From: Nostoc sp. JL33
GTDB taxonomy: Bacteria; Cyanobacteriota; Cyanobacteriia; Cyanobacteriales; Nostocaceae
Direction: 5' to 3'
DNA length: 64,000 bases
Assembly (NCBI RefSeq): GCF_017114985.1
Contig: NZ_JABXKP010000091.1
Location: 1-64,000 of the forward strand
Under the pieces are notes generated by a model, which saw nothing but the letters and a program-made list of their open reading frames with translations, was not told the DNA's origin and did no database searches. Every line of letters starts with the position of its first letter. Within the stretch, counting starts at the first letter, position 1. The translations under genes were made by a program, and so were the position numbers. Shown one piece after another: positions 17,958-26,878 of this stretch.

Positions 17958-18821
17958 GTGTATTCATCTTCAATCTTTGAAGGAAATCTTGACGATTTTT
18001 GTGATCAAGAACCCCAGCGCGCACCAATTGGCATCTTTGATAGTGGTGTGGGTGGACTGACTGTACTGCGACAACTATATCGGCAACTCCCCAATGAATC
18101 AATTATTTACTTTGGGGATACAGATCGACTTCCTTACGGAATTCGTTCACAAACAGAAATTTTACAATTTACGCGTGAAATTATTACCTGGCTACAACAG
18201 CAGCAGGTAAAAATGGTGATTATGGCTTGCAACACCAGTTCTGCCCTCGCCCTAGAAACCGTGCGTCAAGAATTCAGCATACCCATTTTGGGAGTAATTC
18301 TACCGGGTGCAAAAGCTGCGGTGCAGCAAGGAAAACGCATTGGTGTAATTGCCACTCCAGCTACGGCTAAGAGTAATGCTTATAAGCACGCCATACTCGA
18401 AATAAATCCTAATGTCCAAGTCTGGCAAGTTGGATGTCCAGAGTTTGTGCCACTCATCGAGCAAAACCGCATTCACGACCCCTACACTGCTGAAGTAGCA
18501 CGAGCCTACCTAGAGCCTCTATTAGAGCAGGAAATTGACACCTTAGTTCACGGCTGTACCCATTATCCTCACCTCACGCCAATACTGCGATCGCTCCTCC
18601 CCTCTCAAGTCCAGTTGATTGATCCAGCTGTTCATGTTGTGGCAGCTTGTGCCCAAGAGCTAGAGTTACTAGGCTTAAGAAATACCCACCTCCCACTGCC
18701 AACTCGCTTCGCCGTTAGCGGTTGTCCGCAACAATTTTCCCAGTCAGGAGTGCAGTGGCTAGGCTATACCCCAGTCGTTGAAGAGGTTTGCTTCACTAAT
18801 ACCGCTATTTCCCAACTCTAA
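17958..18821 (+). CDS. murI: glutamate racemase
   Basis: A 287-residue cofactor-independent racemase making D-glutamate for peptidoglycan. The two catalytic cysteines are present in MACNTSSA (about 91-98) and HGCTHYP (about 199-205); the N-terminal IGIFDSGVGGLTV carries the conserved Asp and Ser. GTG start; about 20 residues precede the conserved core. It follows the two wall amidases in the same direction with a 129-base gap, a cell-wall gene cluster. Cytoplasmic. Confidence 0.95.
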   Translation: MYSSSIFEGNLDDFCDQEPQRAPIGIFDSGVGGLTVLRQLYRQLPNESIIYFGDTDRLPYGIRSQTEILQFTREIITWLQQQQVKMVIMACNTSSALALETVRQEFSIPILGVILPGAKAAVQQGKRIGVIATPATAKSNAYKHAILEINPNVQVWQVGCPEFVPLIEQNRIHDPYTAEVARAYLEPLLEQEIDTLVHGCTHYPHLTPILRSLLPSQVQLIDPAVHVVAACAQELELLGLRNTHLPLPTRFAVSGCPQQFSQSGVQWLGYTPVVEEVCFTNTAISQL

Positions 18822-18828
18822 TAAAACT

Positions 18829-18886
18829 AATTTGTCCTTATCCTTAGCCCTTTAATGAAAACAAATGACCAAGGATAAAGGACAAA
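18829..18886. terminator. imperfect inverted repeat after murI
   Basis: Arms TTTGTCCTTATCCTT and AAGGATAAAGGACAAA can pair with one bulge around a 27-base loop. It lies between murI and a convergent small gene and may end both transcripts. Confidence 0.5.
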
Positions 18887-18889
18887 TGA

Positions 18890-19087
18890 CTATTGACTAT
18901 TTACTGCTTGAGTCACCTTTGCCCTTACTGACATCTCCTGCTTGTGTTTCCCTTTGGCAGATGAAGGCAAACTTGTAGGAACAGTCTTTGTGCCCGTTCG
19001 CTTCGCCAGTGCTAATAACAGGTAGACTGTAAACAAATATCCAGACGCTAAAATAAAAATCATCATAGACATACTTCCGTAAATCAT
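18890..19087 (-). CDS. small single-pass membrane protein, unknown
   Basis: 65 residues. One membrane span near the N-terminus (MMIFILASGYLFTVYLLLALA) and a basic C-terminal tail of about 40 residues (KGKHKQEMSVRAK). Start at 19087 or at Met6 (19072). No known family recognised. Convergent with murI. The clean one-span pattern makes a real gene likely, but a chance frame cannot be ruled out. Confidence 0.5.
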   Translation of the reverse strand: MIYGSMSMMIFILASGYLFTVYLLLALAKRTGTKTVPTSLPSSAKGKHKQEMSVRAKVTQAVNSQ

Positions 19088-20035
19088 TGTTCTACTAGCA
19101 CCTTTTCAAACAAATATAAAATTCCATAAAATTAGTAAAACCTCAGCCAACCAAGTGCATTCTTGATGGCTGTATCTGACTATGGTAAAATTACCTATAG
19201 AGATAAAATTATCTCCGGACAAAGAATTTATTATCTAATGCGACTTCTTGCAGACCATAGATCCCACAGTAGCTAGCTTGTCGTTTGGCAATCTAAAACT
19301 ACGATTCTCACCGGTCTACTTTATCTGCTTTATTTTTGGTCAAACTGCTGTGAAAAGAGCAATGCTTGCGCTCAACGTGCGCTGAAAACGTGTAGCGGCT
19401 TCCCATAGGGGATATCGCATAGCTCCAAACCAGGAGTTTCGCTTATCGGAGGAAAAATAAAAGGAATTATTCCTTTAATCTAAGCTACGACTAGTTATTT
19501 TAGACTCACATCACCAAGCCAGTAAAATCAACTAGTAGATGACTTACTTTTGGGATGTGAATATCTGAAAAATTTAAAATTCCTATATTTTAGCCTAACA
19601 CAACGACCCTGAATTTTAAGCCCACTCGGCTGCTAAATTTCAAATTTTTTGAATAGCTGCACTTGAGTCTTGGGGAAATTTAGTCTTACTCATTGGCAAC
19701 AAATTTAAATCGTATCCATTTTGTCACTAAGTAATATTGCTTAGAATATCTTTTTAACTGTGGCGAGAAACGTGGACAGGGGAACTACCTAAGACAATTT
19801 AAGCTTATATTTATTCCCGTCTACTGAGAATTCATGTTTTAAGTGATTTTAAAACCGGAATTTGGAAAAATTAAGCATAATTGCTTATTGACATAACCAC
19901 TATTAAGCTTAATTATCACCCATAGACTGATGAATATGGGATTACTTTATGAAAACTTTGCGCTGGCACATGGTTATCTTAAAATGAGTATAGGATATGT
20001 AAACTTTCGTAACCTAAGTCAGAGTCCGCCCATCC
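19088..20035. other. long spacer upstream of sds
   Basis: About 950 bases without a credible protein frame. It includes a short hairpin AAAGGAATTATTCCTTT (19460-19476), a GC-richer patch at about 19360-19450, and AT-rich DNA next to sds. The length is large for this neighbourhood, so an unannotated small RNA is possible, but I recognise none. Confidence 0.45.
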
Positions 20036-21007
20036 ATGACCCCAGCCACCTCCCTGTTTACCCCTGTGGAAGCAGACCTGCGACTACTAGCAGATAACCT
20101 AAAACAGCTAGTTGGAAATCGCCACCCCATTTTGTTTGCAGCAGCCGAACATTTATTCGGAGCTGGGGGAAAGCGTATCAGACCAGCAATTGTCCTGTTA
20201 ATATCGCGGGCAACAATGTTAGAACAAGACATTACGCCCCGTCACCGCCGCCTAGCTGAGATTACGGAAATGATTCACACAGCAAGCTTGGTACATGACG
20301 ATGTGCTAGATGAATCAGACGTGCGGCGAGGCGTTCCCACGGTTCATAGTTTGTTCGGTAACCGCATTGCCATATTAGCAGGAGATTTTCTCTTTGCCCA
20401 ATCGTCGTGGTATTTAGCAAACTTGGACAATTTGGAGGTGGTGAAACTGCTCTCAGAAGTGATTATGGATCTGGCTACTGGGGAGATCCAGCAGGGGCTG
20501 AATCGTTTTGATATTGGTATCTCTATTGAAACTTACCTCCAGAAGAGTTATTACAAAACAGCTTCGTTAATCGCCAACAGTTCTAAAGCTGCTGGGTTAC
20601 TCAGTGAAGTCTCACGAGAAACTGTTGAGCATATGTATAGCTACGGTCGTCATTTTGGTATAGCATTTCAAATTGTTGATGACATTCTAGATTTCACCAG
20701 TACAACAGATGCCTTGGGTAAACCAGTGGGGTCGGATCTCAAAAGTGGTAATCTGACTGCACCCGTTTTATTTGCTTTAGCCCAAAAACCATCCTTGGAA
20801 GCGCTGATTGATCGAGAGTTTGCCCAAGAAGGGGATTTAGAGCAAGCACTGGAACTAATTCAAGATAGTCAAGGTATACAGCAGGCTCAAGAGTTAGCTG
20901 CTCACCATGCTAAGTTAGCAATTGAACATCTTGCAGTTCTCCCACCCTCAGAATCCCACCAGGCATTGATTAACATAGCTGAGTACACATTGAGTCGCCT
21001 CTATTAA
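20036..21007 (+). CDS. sds: solanesyl (long-chain polyprenyl) diphosphate synthase
   Basis: 323-residue trans-prenyltransferase. Both Asp-rich Mg-binding motifs are present: first HDDVLDESDVRRG (Asp88, Asp89, Asp92) and second VDDILDFTST (about 216-225); GGKRIRPA (44-51) binds the isopentenyl diphosphate. Small residues before the first motif (TASLVHDD) fit a long product. It makes the C45 side chain of plastoquinone and related quinones. Length is normal. Cytoplasmic or membrane-peripheral. Stands alone. Confidence 0.93.
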   Translation: MTPATSLFTPVEADLRLLADNLKQLVGNRHPILFAAAEHLFGAGGKRIRPAIVLLISRATMLEQDITPRHRRLAEITEMIHTASLVHDDVLDESDVRRGVPTVHSLFGNRIAILAGDFLFAQSSWYLANLDNLEVVKLLSEVIMDLATGEIQQGLNRFDIGISIETYLQKSYYKTASLIANSSKAAGLLSEVSRETVEHMYSYGRHFGIAFQIVDDILDFTSTTDALGKPVGSDLKSGNLTAPVLFALAQKPSLEALIDREFAQEGDLEQALELIQDSQGIQQAQELAAHHAKLAIEHLAVLPPSESHQALINIAEYTLSRLY

Positions 21008-21347
21008 ATCAGTTATCAGTTCTCAGGTAGAAAGCAAAGATTTAGGTGTAGGGTGGAATGGTACTTACTTAAGCAAAAGTTGCTGCCCAGATCGCCGACT
21101 TCTTCAAGAAGTCGGGAATCTAAATCCAGCGATTTAGTAAGCGACAATCCACCCTACTAAGGAATTTCCAACAAATAAATTATCCAATTTTGTGGGGTAT
21201 TTTTTTATCGTAAATTAAAGGGTTTAAATAAGAGTCTGTTGGCTATAGCGTGCCGTAGGCAAAATGCCTTTAATGCGTGAATGCGTGAATGCGTGAATTG
21301 TTATTTGTCAGTCTCTAATATCGAAGAATTTATTTTTTCGGATTCCC
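21008..21347. repeat. spacer with tandem octamers and a small hairpin
   Basis: About 340 bases between convergent genes. It holds three perfect tandem octamers AATGCGTG (21272-21295) and a hairpin GACTTCTTCAAGAAGTC at about 21097-21113, a motif common in cyanobacterial spacers. No gene. Confidence 0.6.
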
Positions 21348-22472
21348 TTAGTACAGCTCATATTTCATTAACTGACAGGGCAACGTTCCATTGAACACCG
21401 CAATCCTCTGGGATGATTTTAGTCCAATGGATTGAGATAGTTCCTTGTTGCCACTCAGCACAAACGCAGTCCAGCCTTTGAAGCGTTGTTTTAGGACATC
21501 GCCCAAAAGTTTATAGAACGCCCCTAAATCACTATCTCGCCCCAGTCGTTCGCCATAGGGTGGATTGCAGAATAAAACCCCACTGTCTGCGGGGGCGACA
21601 ACATCGGCAAGCTCCATTTGAGAAAACCATACATGGTTATCAACGCCGCAGTTTTGAGCATTGTTAATCGCCTGTTCAATCACATTTTCATCGCGATCGC
21701 TTCCCCAAATAGGCGCGGTCAGGGTATCGAGTTGGCTGTCCTTAGCTTCTTGGAGCAGCTTTTCTAAAAGGGACAGATCAAAATCGAGCCAATTTTCAAA
21801 TCCAAAGCACTCACGAAACAGCCCTGGTGCTATGTTCAGCGCCTTTAAGCTAGCTTCCAGGGGTAAAGTGCCAGATCCACACAGAGGATCATAGAACATT
21901 TGGTCTGGCTGCCAACCCGAAAGTTGAATCAGGGCAGCAGCTAGAGATTCCTTTAGAGGGGCTGATCCAACCGCAGGACGGTAGCCTCGGCGGTGCAGAC
22001 TATTTCCAGAACTGTCGAGTTTAACGGTACAAAAGTCGCGTTCAATATGAACATTGATCCGCACATCTGGTTCATGAAGTTCTACATTTGAACGCTCACC
22101 CAGATTTTCCTGTTGCTGGTCAACGATCGCATTTTTGACTTGGAGAGAGGTGAAGTGGCTGTGGTTGAGGTGATCGTTTTTCCCTGTGGTATTCACCGCC
22201 AACGTCATGTCTGGCGTGAGATAGTTTAGCCAATCGATAGTCTGGATGCCGCGATAGAGATCCTTGGCATCAAGGCAAGGAAACTCATGGATATTCACCA
22301 AGATTCGGAATGGCAGCCTAGCCCAGAGGTTGACGCGATAAAGCAGAGTGCGATCGCCTTCAAAGGCGACACCGCAAAACCCTGGCTCTACGGAATGGGC
22401 ACCGAGTTGCTCTAACTCCTGAGCCGCGAGGGTTTCTAATCCGCGAGCAACCGTTGCAAAATACTGATTCAT
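21348..22472 (-). CDS. THUMP-domain RNA methyltransferase (RlmL/TrmN-like)
   Basis: 374 residues. The N-terminal part (about 1-160) is a ferredoxin-like plus THUMP RNA-binding region (FATVARGLETLAAQELEQLG at the start); the C-terminal part is a class I methyltransferase with motif I-like FYDPLCGSGTLPLEA (about 190-204) and catalytic FCNPPYGERLG (about 300-310), the NPPY motif of N-methylation of guanine or adenine. It uses S-adenosylmethionine to modify rRNA or tRNA, most likely 23S rRNA guanosine by similarity to RlmL. Cytoplasmic. Stands alone. Confidence 0.88.
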   Translation of the reverse strand: MNQYFATVARGLETLAAQELEQLGAHSVEPGFCGVAFEGDRTLLYRVNLWARLPFRILVNIHEFPCLDAKDLYRGIQTIDWLNYLTPDMTLAVNTTGKNDHLNHSHFTSLQVKNAIVDQQQENLGERSNVELHEPDVRINVHIERDFCTVKLDSSGNSLHRRGYRPAVGSAPLKESLAAALIQLSGWQPDQMFYDPLCGSGTLPLEASLKALNIAPGLFRECFGFENWLDFDLSLLEKLLQEAKDSQLDTLTAPIWGSDRDENVIEQAINNAQNCGVDNHVWFSQMELADVVAPADSGVLFCNPPYGERLGRDSDLGAFYKLLGDVLKQRFKGWTAFVLSGNKELSQSIGLKSSQRIAVFNGTLPCQLMKYELY

Positions 22473-22792
22473 CCTCTAATCCAAAGCATTGTCTTCACTG
22501 CTGGCCCATTGACGCACTTTAGCCTAACTCATATCTTATGACATTCTCTCTCGTTAAGTCTGCGACCATGACCTTAGTAGGGTACAACGAAATTAAGTAA
22601 CTCAGCATAACTTGCCCCAGACAAACGTAATTAAGGCTGAGTCAGGACACAGCAAATATTTTTTGAAAGAGATTATATTTCATCAGTTTAAGTACTATCT
22701 TAAATCAATTAACACTGCTAATATCAAGCTGAAATAGTGTTTAGCCACTTTGTAATACAACCCATTAAGCAAAATACTCAGAGGGATAAAAT
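22473..22792. promoter_or_regulatory. divergent promoter region, RNA methyltransferase and RTX gene
   Basis: 320 bases between two divergent starts. AT-rich from about 22660. A ribosome site AGAGGGAT stands before the RTX gene ATG at 22793. No operator recognised. Confidence 0.35.
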
Positions 22793-24196
22793 ATGACTTT
22801 AGTATCTGATATTATTCTGCTAGAAGACTTAACAGCGTCAAATGATTACCAATTGGGCGAGCTAAAAGCCGTACTTCCTGCAATGGTAAATCGGTTAACC
22901 AATCCGATTTTAGCGAGTATCTTTGGTAATGACCTGAAATTTGGTATTGCCTCTTTTAAGGATAAGCCAATTCCGCCTTTTGGAGGTTATGCTGACTATG
23001 TATATCAAGCAGAAGTCCCTTTGACAAATGATGTCACAACAGTTAAAGACAAAGATTTTGGCTTTAAAGCTTTTGGGGGCAATGATGATTCCGAATCACA
23101 ATTAGACGCACTCTTGTATGCAGCTTTAGATAGCGGTGGCAGTCTCGGTTATAGAGTAGGTTCATTTCGCATTGTTTTCCTAGCCACCGATAGTATTTAT
23201 CACGTTGCCGGAGATCGTGCAGCAGTTAGTCCAAGTGATACTATTGCCAATAATGGAGATAGTGCAATTGATCCTAATGAAGATTATCCAGAGATAGAAC
23301 AAGTAAAAACTGCGCTGGAAGCAAATAACATTATTCCAATTTTTCTAGCTACGAGTGATGTTGTAGTCGATTACGAGGGACTAGTTGCCAAGCTTGGTCG
23401 AGGTGGTGTAGTGACTTTTGGTTCTCAAAGTGAGAATGTTGCTGATGCCATAAAAGAGGCAATTGCTCGATCCAGAAATGTGATAAGTAATGATGTTGCT
23501 ACAACAAATGGAGATGATACCTTTAGTCGGGGGGATTTTTCGCCTAGCGATCAGGTTATTTTTGCTGGGGGCGGTGATGACAGTATTTCGCTTTCTGGTG
23601 TTGCTGGCAACCATTACATCGATGGGGGGAGCGGTGATGACATCCTTTTTGGTGGTTCTGGTGCGGACAGAATAGATGGGGGTAGTGATGACGACAACCT
23701 TGTGGGGCGCAACGGTGATGATACTCTCTTTGGTAGTAGTGGAAAAGATATTCTGAGCGGGGACAACGGCAACGATTACCTACAAGGAGATAGCGGGGAC
23801 GACATCTTAACAGGAGGCGCCGATTCAGATAAGTTTGCATTTGCAACAGGATCAAAGTTTGATATTAGGGAACTCGGAGTTGATATTATTAATGACTTCA
23901 CTCCTGATCAAGACCAGATCCAACTATCGAAATATACTTTTACTGCTCTAACTAACTCGGCCTTCCCAACTACATTAGATTCCGCAGACTTTGCCACAGT
24001 CACGAACGATAGTTTCGCAGCAGCTAGTAGTGCGGTGATTGTTTATAACAGCGTAAATGGTAGTCTCTTTTATAACCCCAATGGTTCGGCGGATGGTTTT
24101 GCTGATACTGATATTAATTTGGGGGGTAAATTTGCCCAATTGGGTGCTACCTATTTTCCGGCTCTAACTACCGCTAGTTTTGAGGTAGTTTTATGA
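22793..24196 (+). CDS. integrin-beta-like I-domain protein with RTX repeats
   Basis: 467 residues. Residues 1-230 resemble the metal-binding I (VWA-like) domain of integrin beta subunits: DLTAS (12-16) as the DxSxS motif, FGIASFKDKPIPPFG (50-64), a DxxE segment with Asp98 and Glu101 followed by Asp105, ATDS with Asp133, and DYPEIEQ (164-170) before NNIIPIFLAT. Residues about 255-345 hold RTX nonapeptides (GGSGDDILF, GRNGDDTLF and similar) that bind calcium, and the rest is the C-terminal domain typical of type I secreted RTX proteins. There is no N-terminal signal, as expected for type I secretion. Probable secreted or surface adhesin. No transporter genes are adjacent. Confidence 0.82.
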   Translation: MTLVSDIILLEDLTASNDYQLGELKAVLPAMVNRLTNPILASIFGNDLKFGIASFKDKPIPPFGGYADYVYQAEVPLTNDVTTVKDKDFGFKAFGGNDDSESQLDALLYAALDSGGSLGYRVGSFRIVFLATDSIYHVAGDRAAVSPSDTIANNGDSAIDPNEDYPEIEQVKTALEANNIIPIFLATSDVVVDYEGLVAKLGRGGVVTFGSQSENVADAIKEAIARSRNVISNDVATTNGDDTFSRGDFSPSDQVIFAGGGDDSISLSGVAGNHYIDGGSGDDILFGGSGADRIDGGSDDDNLVGRNGDDTLFGSSGKDILSGDNGNDYLQGDSGDDILTGGADSDKFAFATGSKFDIRELGVDIINDFTPDQDQIQLSKYTFTALTNSAFPTTLDSADFATVTNDSFAAASSAVIVYNSVNGSLFYNPNGSADGFADTDINLGGKFAQLGATYFPALTTASFEVVL

Positions 24197-24355
24197 TTGA
24201 TTTAGTTTTCTTTTCAACTTCCCACAAAGCTGATCGCTCTGCTTACGAATTGCTGTCTGCTTGAGCCACCTTAAAAAGTGAGATGCTCCCAGGCAAATGA
24301 ATTGAACTGAAATTAATCTAAATAAGTCGGCGTTAAGATTTCAAGCTATGTTAAA

Positions 24356-24411
24356 AAATTTCAATGTAGGATGCGTTAGTCTACGGCATAACGCATCCTA
24401 CATTGAAATTT
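24356..24411. repeat. perfect 23-bp inverted repeat
   Basis: Arms 24356-24378 and 24389-24411 pair perfectly over 23 bases (containing GTAGGATGCGTTA) around a 10-base loop. It sits between the convergent RTX and nucleotidyltransferase genes and may be a two-way terminator. The GTAGGATGCGTTA word is a widespread dispersed repeat. Confidence 0.85.
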
Positions 24412-24544
24412 CTATTTCTTCATATAGATTGAATTTTTCTCGCCGACTTACTTATCGAAAGTAGTTATTTTCCAAACCATGATTTAACCTCCGATTTCTT
24501 TAGACCGAAAAGTTTTCTGTAAGCCTTCCAACCGTTGATTCGAG

Positions 24545-25435
24545 CTAGGAAACGCTTCTAAAATCAATCATTGTTTGACGATAAGTATCTGGCAAACCTG
24601 TATCAAAACACTTACCTTTAACAACATATCCTGTCATTCCCTCTTCCTGACACAATCTATCAAGACAAGATGTTAACTGAAATTCGCCTCGTTCTCGGAA
24701 ATTTTGGTTGATGTGTTCTGCGAGAAAGTCAAAAATCTTCGGCGTTAGTAAATACAAACCAAATATACATAAAAACTCATTTTCTGCCATTCCCTCTACA
24801 CGCAAATGCTGCTGTGCATAATCAATGGTAGGCTTTTCATAGAGTTGTGTAACTTTCAAAATCGAGTTTAACTCTTGCCAAGCTCCTGTTACACACCCAG
24901 CTTTATCAATAATCTCTGCTGGCATTGTAGTTAAACTCACAACGCTTTGATTAACTTGTTCGTAAACATCTAAAACTTGACTAGCACAAGATTTTTCAAT
25001 ATCAGATGCATAAATGTGGTCGCCCAACATTAGCAAAAACGGCTCATTTTGCACCCAATCCTGGGCACAAAATACCGCATGACCATAGCCTAATTGCTCC
25101 TCTTGCAATAAAATAGTAATTCTGCTTCCTAAATCTTCGAGATATCGGCTATATTCTTGATTTTGCGGTGAAAGTTTATCGAAAAGTTCTTTTTTAGGTG
25201 GGTTTTTCAATAAATCTTCAAATATTTCTTTGTCATCCGGCTGTACCACGATCGCTACTTCGGCAATTCCAGCACTAATTGCCTCTTCAATAATTGCTAA
25301 AATCACAGGTTTTGCCCTACCATCTCGATCAATAATCGGGAAAAGTTCTTTTTTCACAACTTTGGTAGCTGGAAACAACCGAGTCCCGAAACCAGCTACC
25401 GGAATCACAGCTTTTCTAACTTTATTTTTCTGCAT
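24545..25435 (-). CDS. UTP-glucose-1-phosphate uridylyltransferase (GalU-like)
   Basis: About 296 residues from the ATG at 25435. Nucleotidyltransferase signature VIPVAGFGTRLFPATKVVKKE at the N-terminus, LGYGHAVFCAQDW (about 100-112), LLMLGDHIY with the metal Asp (about 120-128) and LYLLTPKIFDFL further on. It makes UDP-glucose from UTP and glucose-1-phosphate for polysaccharide and glycolipid synthesis. The frame opens at 25510, but that leader overlaps the end of hemW and has no family resemblance, so I use the inner ATG ten bases after the hemW stop. GalU is the best fit; a related sugar-phosphate nucleotidyltransferase is possible. Confidence 0.85.
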   Translation of the reverse strand: MQKNKVRKAVIPVAGFGTRLFPATKVVKKELFPIIDRDGRAKPVILAIIEEAISAGIAEVAIVVQPDDKEIFEDLLKNPPKKELFDKLSPQNQEYSRYLEDLGSRITILLQEEQLGYGHAVFCAQDWVQNEPFLLMLGDHIYASDIEKSCASQVLDVYEQVNQSVVSLTTMPAEIIDKAGCVTGAWQELNSILKVTQLYEKPTIDYAQQHLRVEGMAENEFLCIFGLYLLTPKIFDFLAEHINQNFRERGEFQLTSCLDRLCQEEGMTGYVVKGKCFDTGLPDTYRQTMIDFRSVS

Positions 25436-25445
25436 AAGCAATTCG

Positions 25446-26627
25446 TCACCCCAACTTCTCAAACAACTTTGCCAACACCACATTAGAAAACAAAAAACCT
25501 TGTGGATCAATCAAACGCAACCTTCCCCCACCAACTTCCACCCAACCTTTATCAATGTACAGTTGCAAACACCTGCAAATTTCCTCTACCTTCTCTTCCC
25601 CATAAGCTTCCGCCAACGTCGCCAAACTTACACCCTCTGCCAAACGCAATCCCAACATTAACGTTTCTAACAATACTTCCTTTGGGGGAGTCACATCACA
25701 ATCAATCACACCGCCAGCTTGTACCCACTGGTAATACTCTTTAGTTTTACGCGGACGAGTGAAGCGCTTCCCTTCAAGATAACTCGCGGCACCCATACCA
25801 AAGCCATAATAAGGGCGGTTTTGCCAATAAACTCGATTATGCCGACATTGATGACCCGGTTGAGCATAATTGGAAATTTCATAATGCTCATAACCTGCGC
25901 TAGTCAAAACCTGCTGCCCCATCTGGTACATTTTGACTGTGGCTTCATCCGTGGGCAAAGGAGTATCACCGGGTTTGTAGTAACGACCAAAGGCTGTACC
26001 TGGCTCAATGGTAAGATCATAGATGGAAATGTGAGTCGGTGCGATCGCTACCGCTTTTTCGAGAGAATCTTGCCATTGAACCAAAGACTGATGCGGCAAC
26101 CCAGAAATTAGGTCTAAGCTAAATTCGGGAATCTCGACTTGGTGGATTAGTTTTACCGCCGCAAAGATATCTTCAACTGAGTGCGATCGCCCCGCCGTTT
26201 GCAATAATTCTTCCTGAAAGGCTTGTACACCCAAACTTACCCGGTTCACACCTGCACTGCGATAGCCTGCTATATGTGCTAAATCAAAGGTGCCCGGGTC
26301 GATTTCCATAGAAATTTCTGCCCCAGACGCAATCCCAAAATGCTTCTCTAGCTTTGCTACTATACGTTGTAACTGCTCTATTGATAGCAGCGAAGGAGTA
26401 CCACCACCGAAGAAAATTGTCTTCAGGGGTTGACCAAATGCTGGTGTAATCGCAATTTCTTCACATAGCACCTCAACATATTGGGAGATAGTACCAGATG
26501 TTTCGCCCCGCAAGCGATCGCCCACAACAGACACCGGGAAATCACAATAAAAACACCGCCGTCTGCAAAAGGGAATATGCACATAAGCAGAACTCGCAAT
26601 TCCAGAAATACTAAATTTTTGACTCAT
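25446..26627 (-). CDS. hemW: radical SAM heme chaperone HemW
   Basis: 393 residues. N-terminal YVHIPFCRRRCFYCDFPV holds the radical SAM cysteines Cys21, Cys25 and Cys28 (CxxxCxxC) plus the adjacent Phe typical of the HemN/HemW group; FFGGGTPSLL (about 72-81) and SLGVQAFQEELL follow. The C-terminal HemN_C region (YYGFGMGAASYLEG) is present. HemW lacks coproporphyrinogen oxidase activity and passes heme to target proteins; such genes are often mislabelled hemN. It precedes the GalU-like gene on the same strand. Confidence 0.9.
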   Translation of the reverse strand: MSQKFSISGIASSAYVHIPFCRRRCFYCDFPVSVVGDRLRGETSGTISQYVEVLCEEIAITPAFGQPLKTIFFGGGTPSLLSIEQLQRIVAKLEKHFGIASGAEISMEIDPGTFDLAHIAGYRSAGVNRVSLGVQAFQEELLQTAGRSHSVEDIFAAVKLIHQVEIPEFSLDLISGLPHQSLVQWQDSLEKAVAIAPTHISIYDLTIEPGTAFGRYYKPGDTPLPTDEATVKMYQMGQQVLTSAGYEHYEISNYAQPGHQCRHNRVYWQNRPYYGFGMGAASYLEGKRFTRPRKTKEYYQWVQAGGVIDCDVTPPKEVLLETLMLGLRLAEGVSLATLAEAYGEEKVEEICRCLQLYIDKGWVEVGGGRLRLIDPQGFLFSNVVLAKLFEKLG

Positions 26628-26878
26628 TTTGAGAAAAGTTTTAAGTTAAGCTAACTGCGAATTAGAGATAATGAAAATGAGCCGTTTATTTACAGGTTTT
26701 TGTCGTTTTACAACGAAATAATGAAAAATATTAAGATAAAAGCCTTTCGTTATAATAATTGCAGATATTGCCTTACTAAACCCTTAGTGTAAGTCAATAT
26801 TGATTAGTTTATCTTACCGATGAAATAAAAAATACTTAACTTTATCGGTTAACACAGTTGCAGGAAAACAAGACAACC

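Noticed and set aside
24545-25510. Longer GalU-like start at 25510
   Set aside because: The added 25 residues overlap hemW and do not resemble the family; the ATG at 25435 is better.
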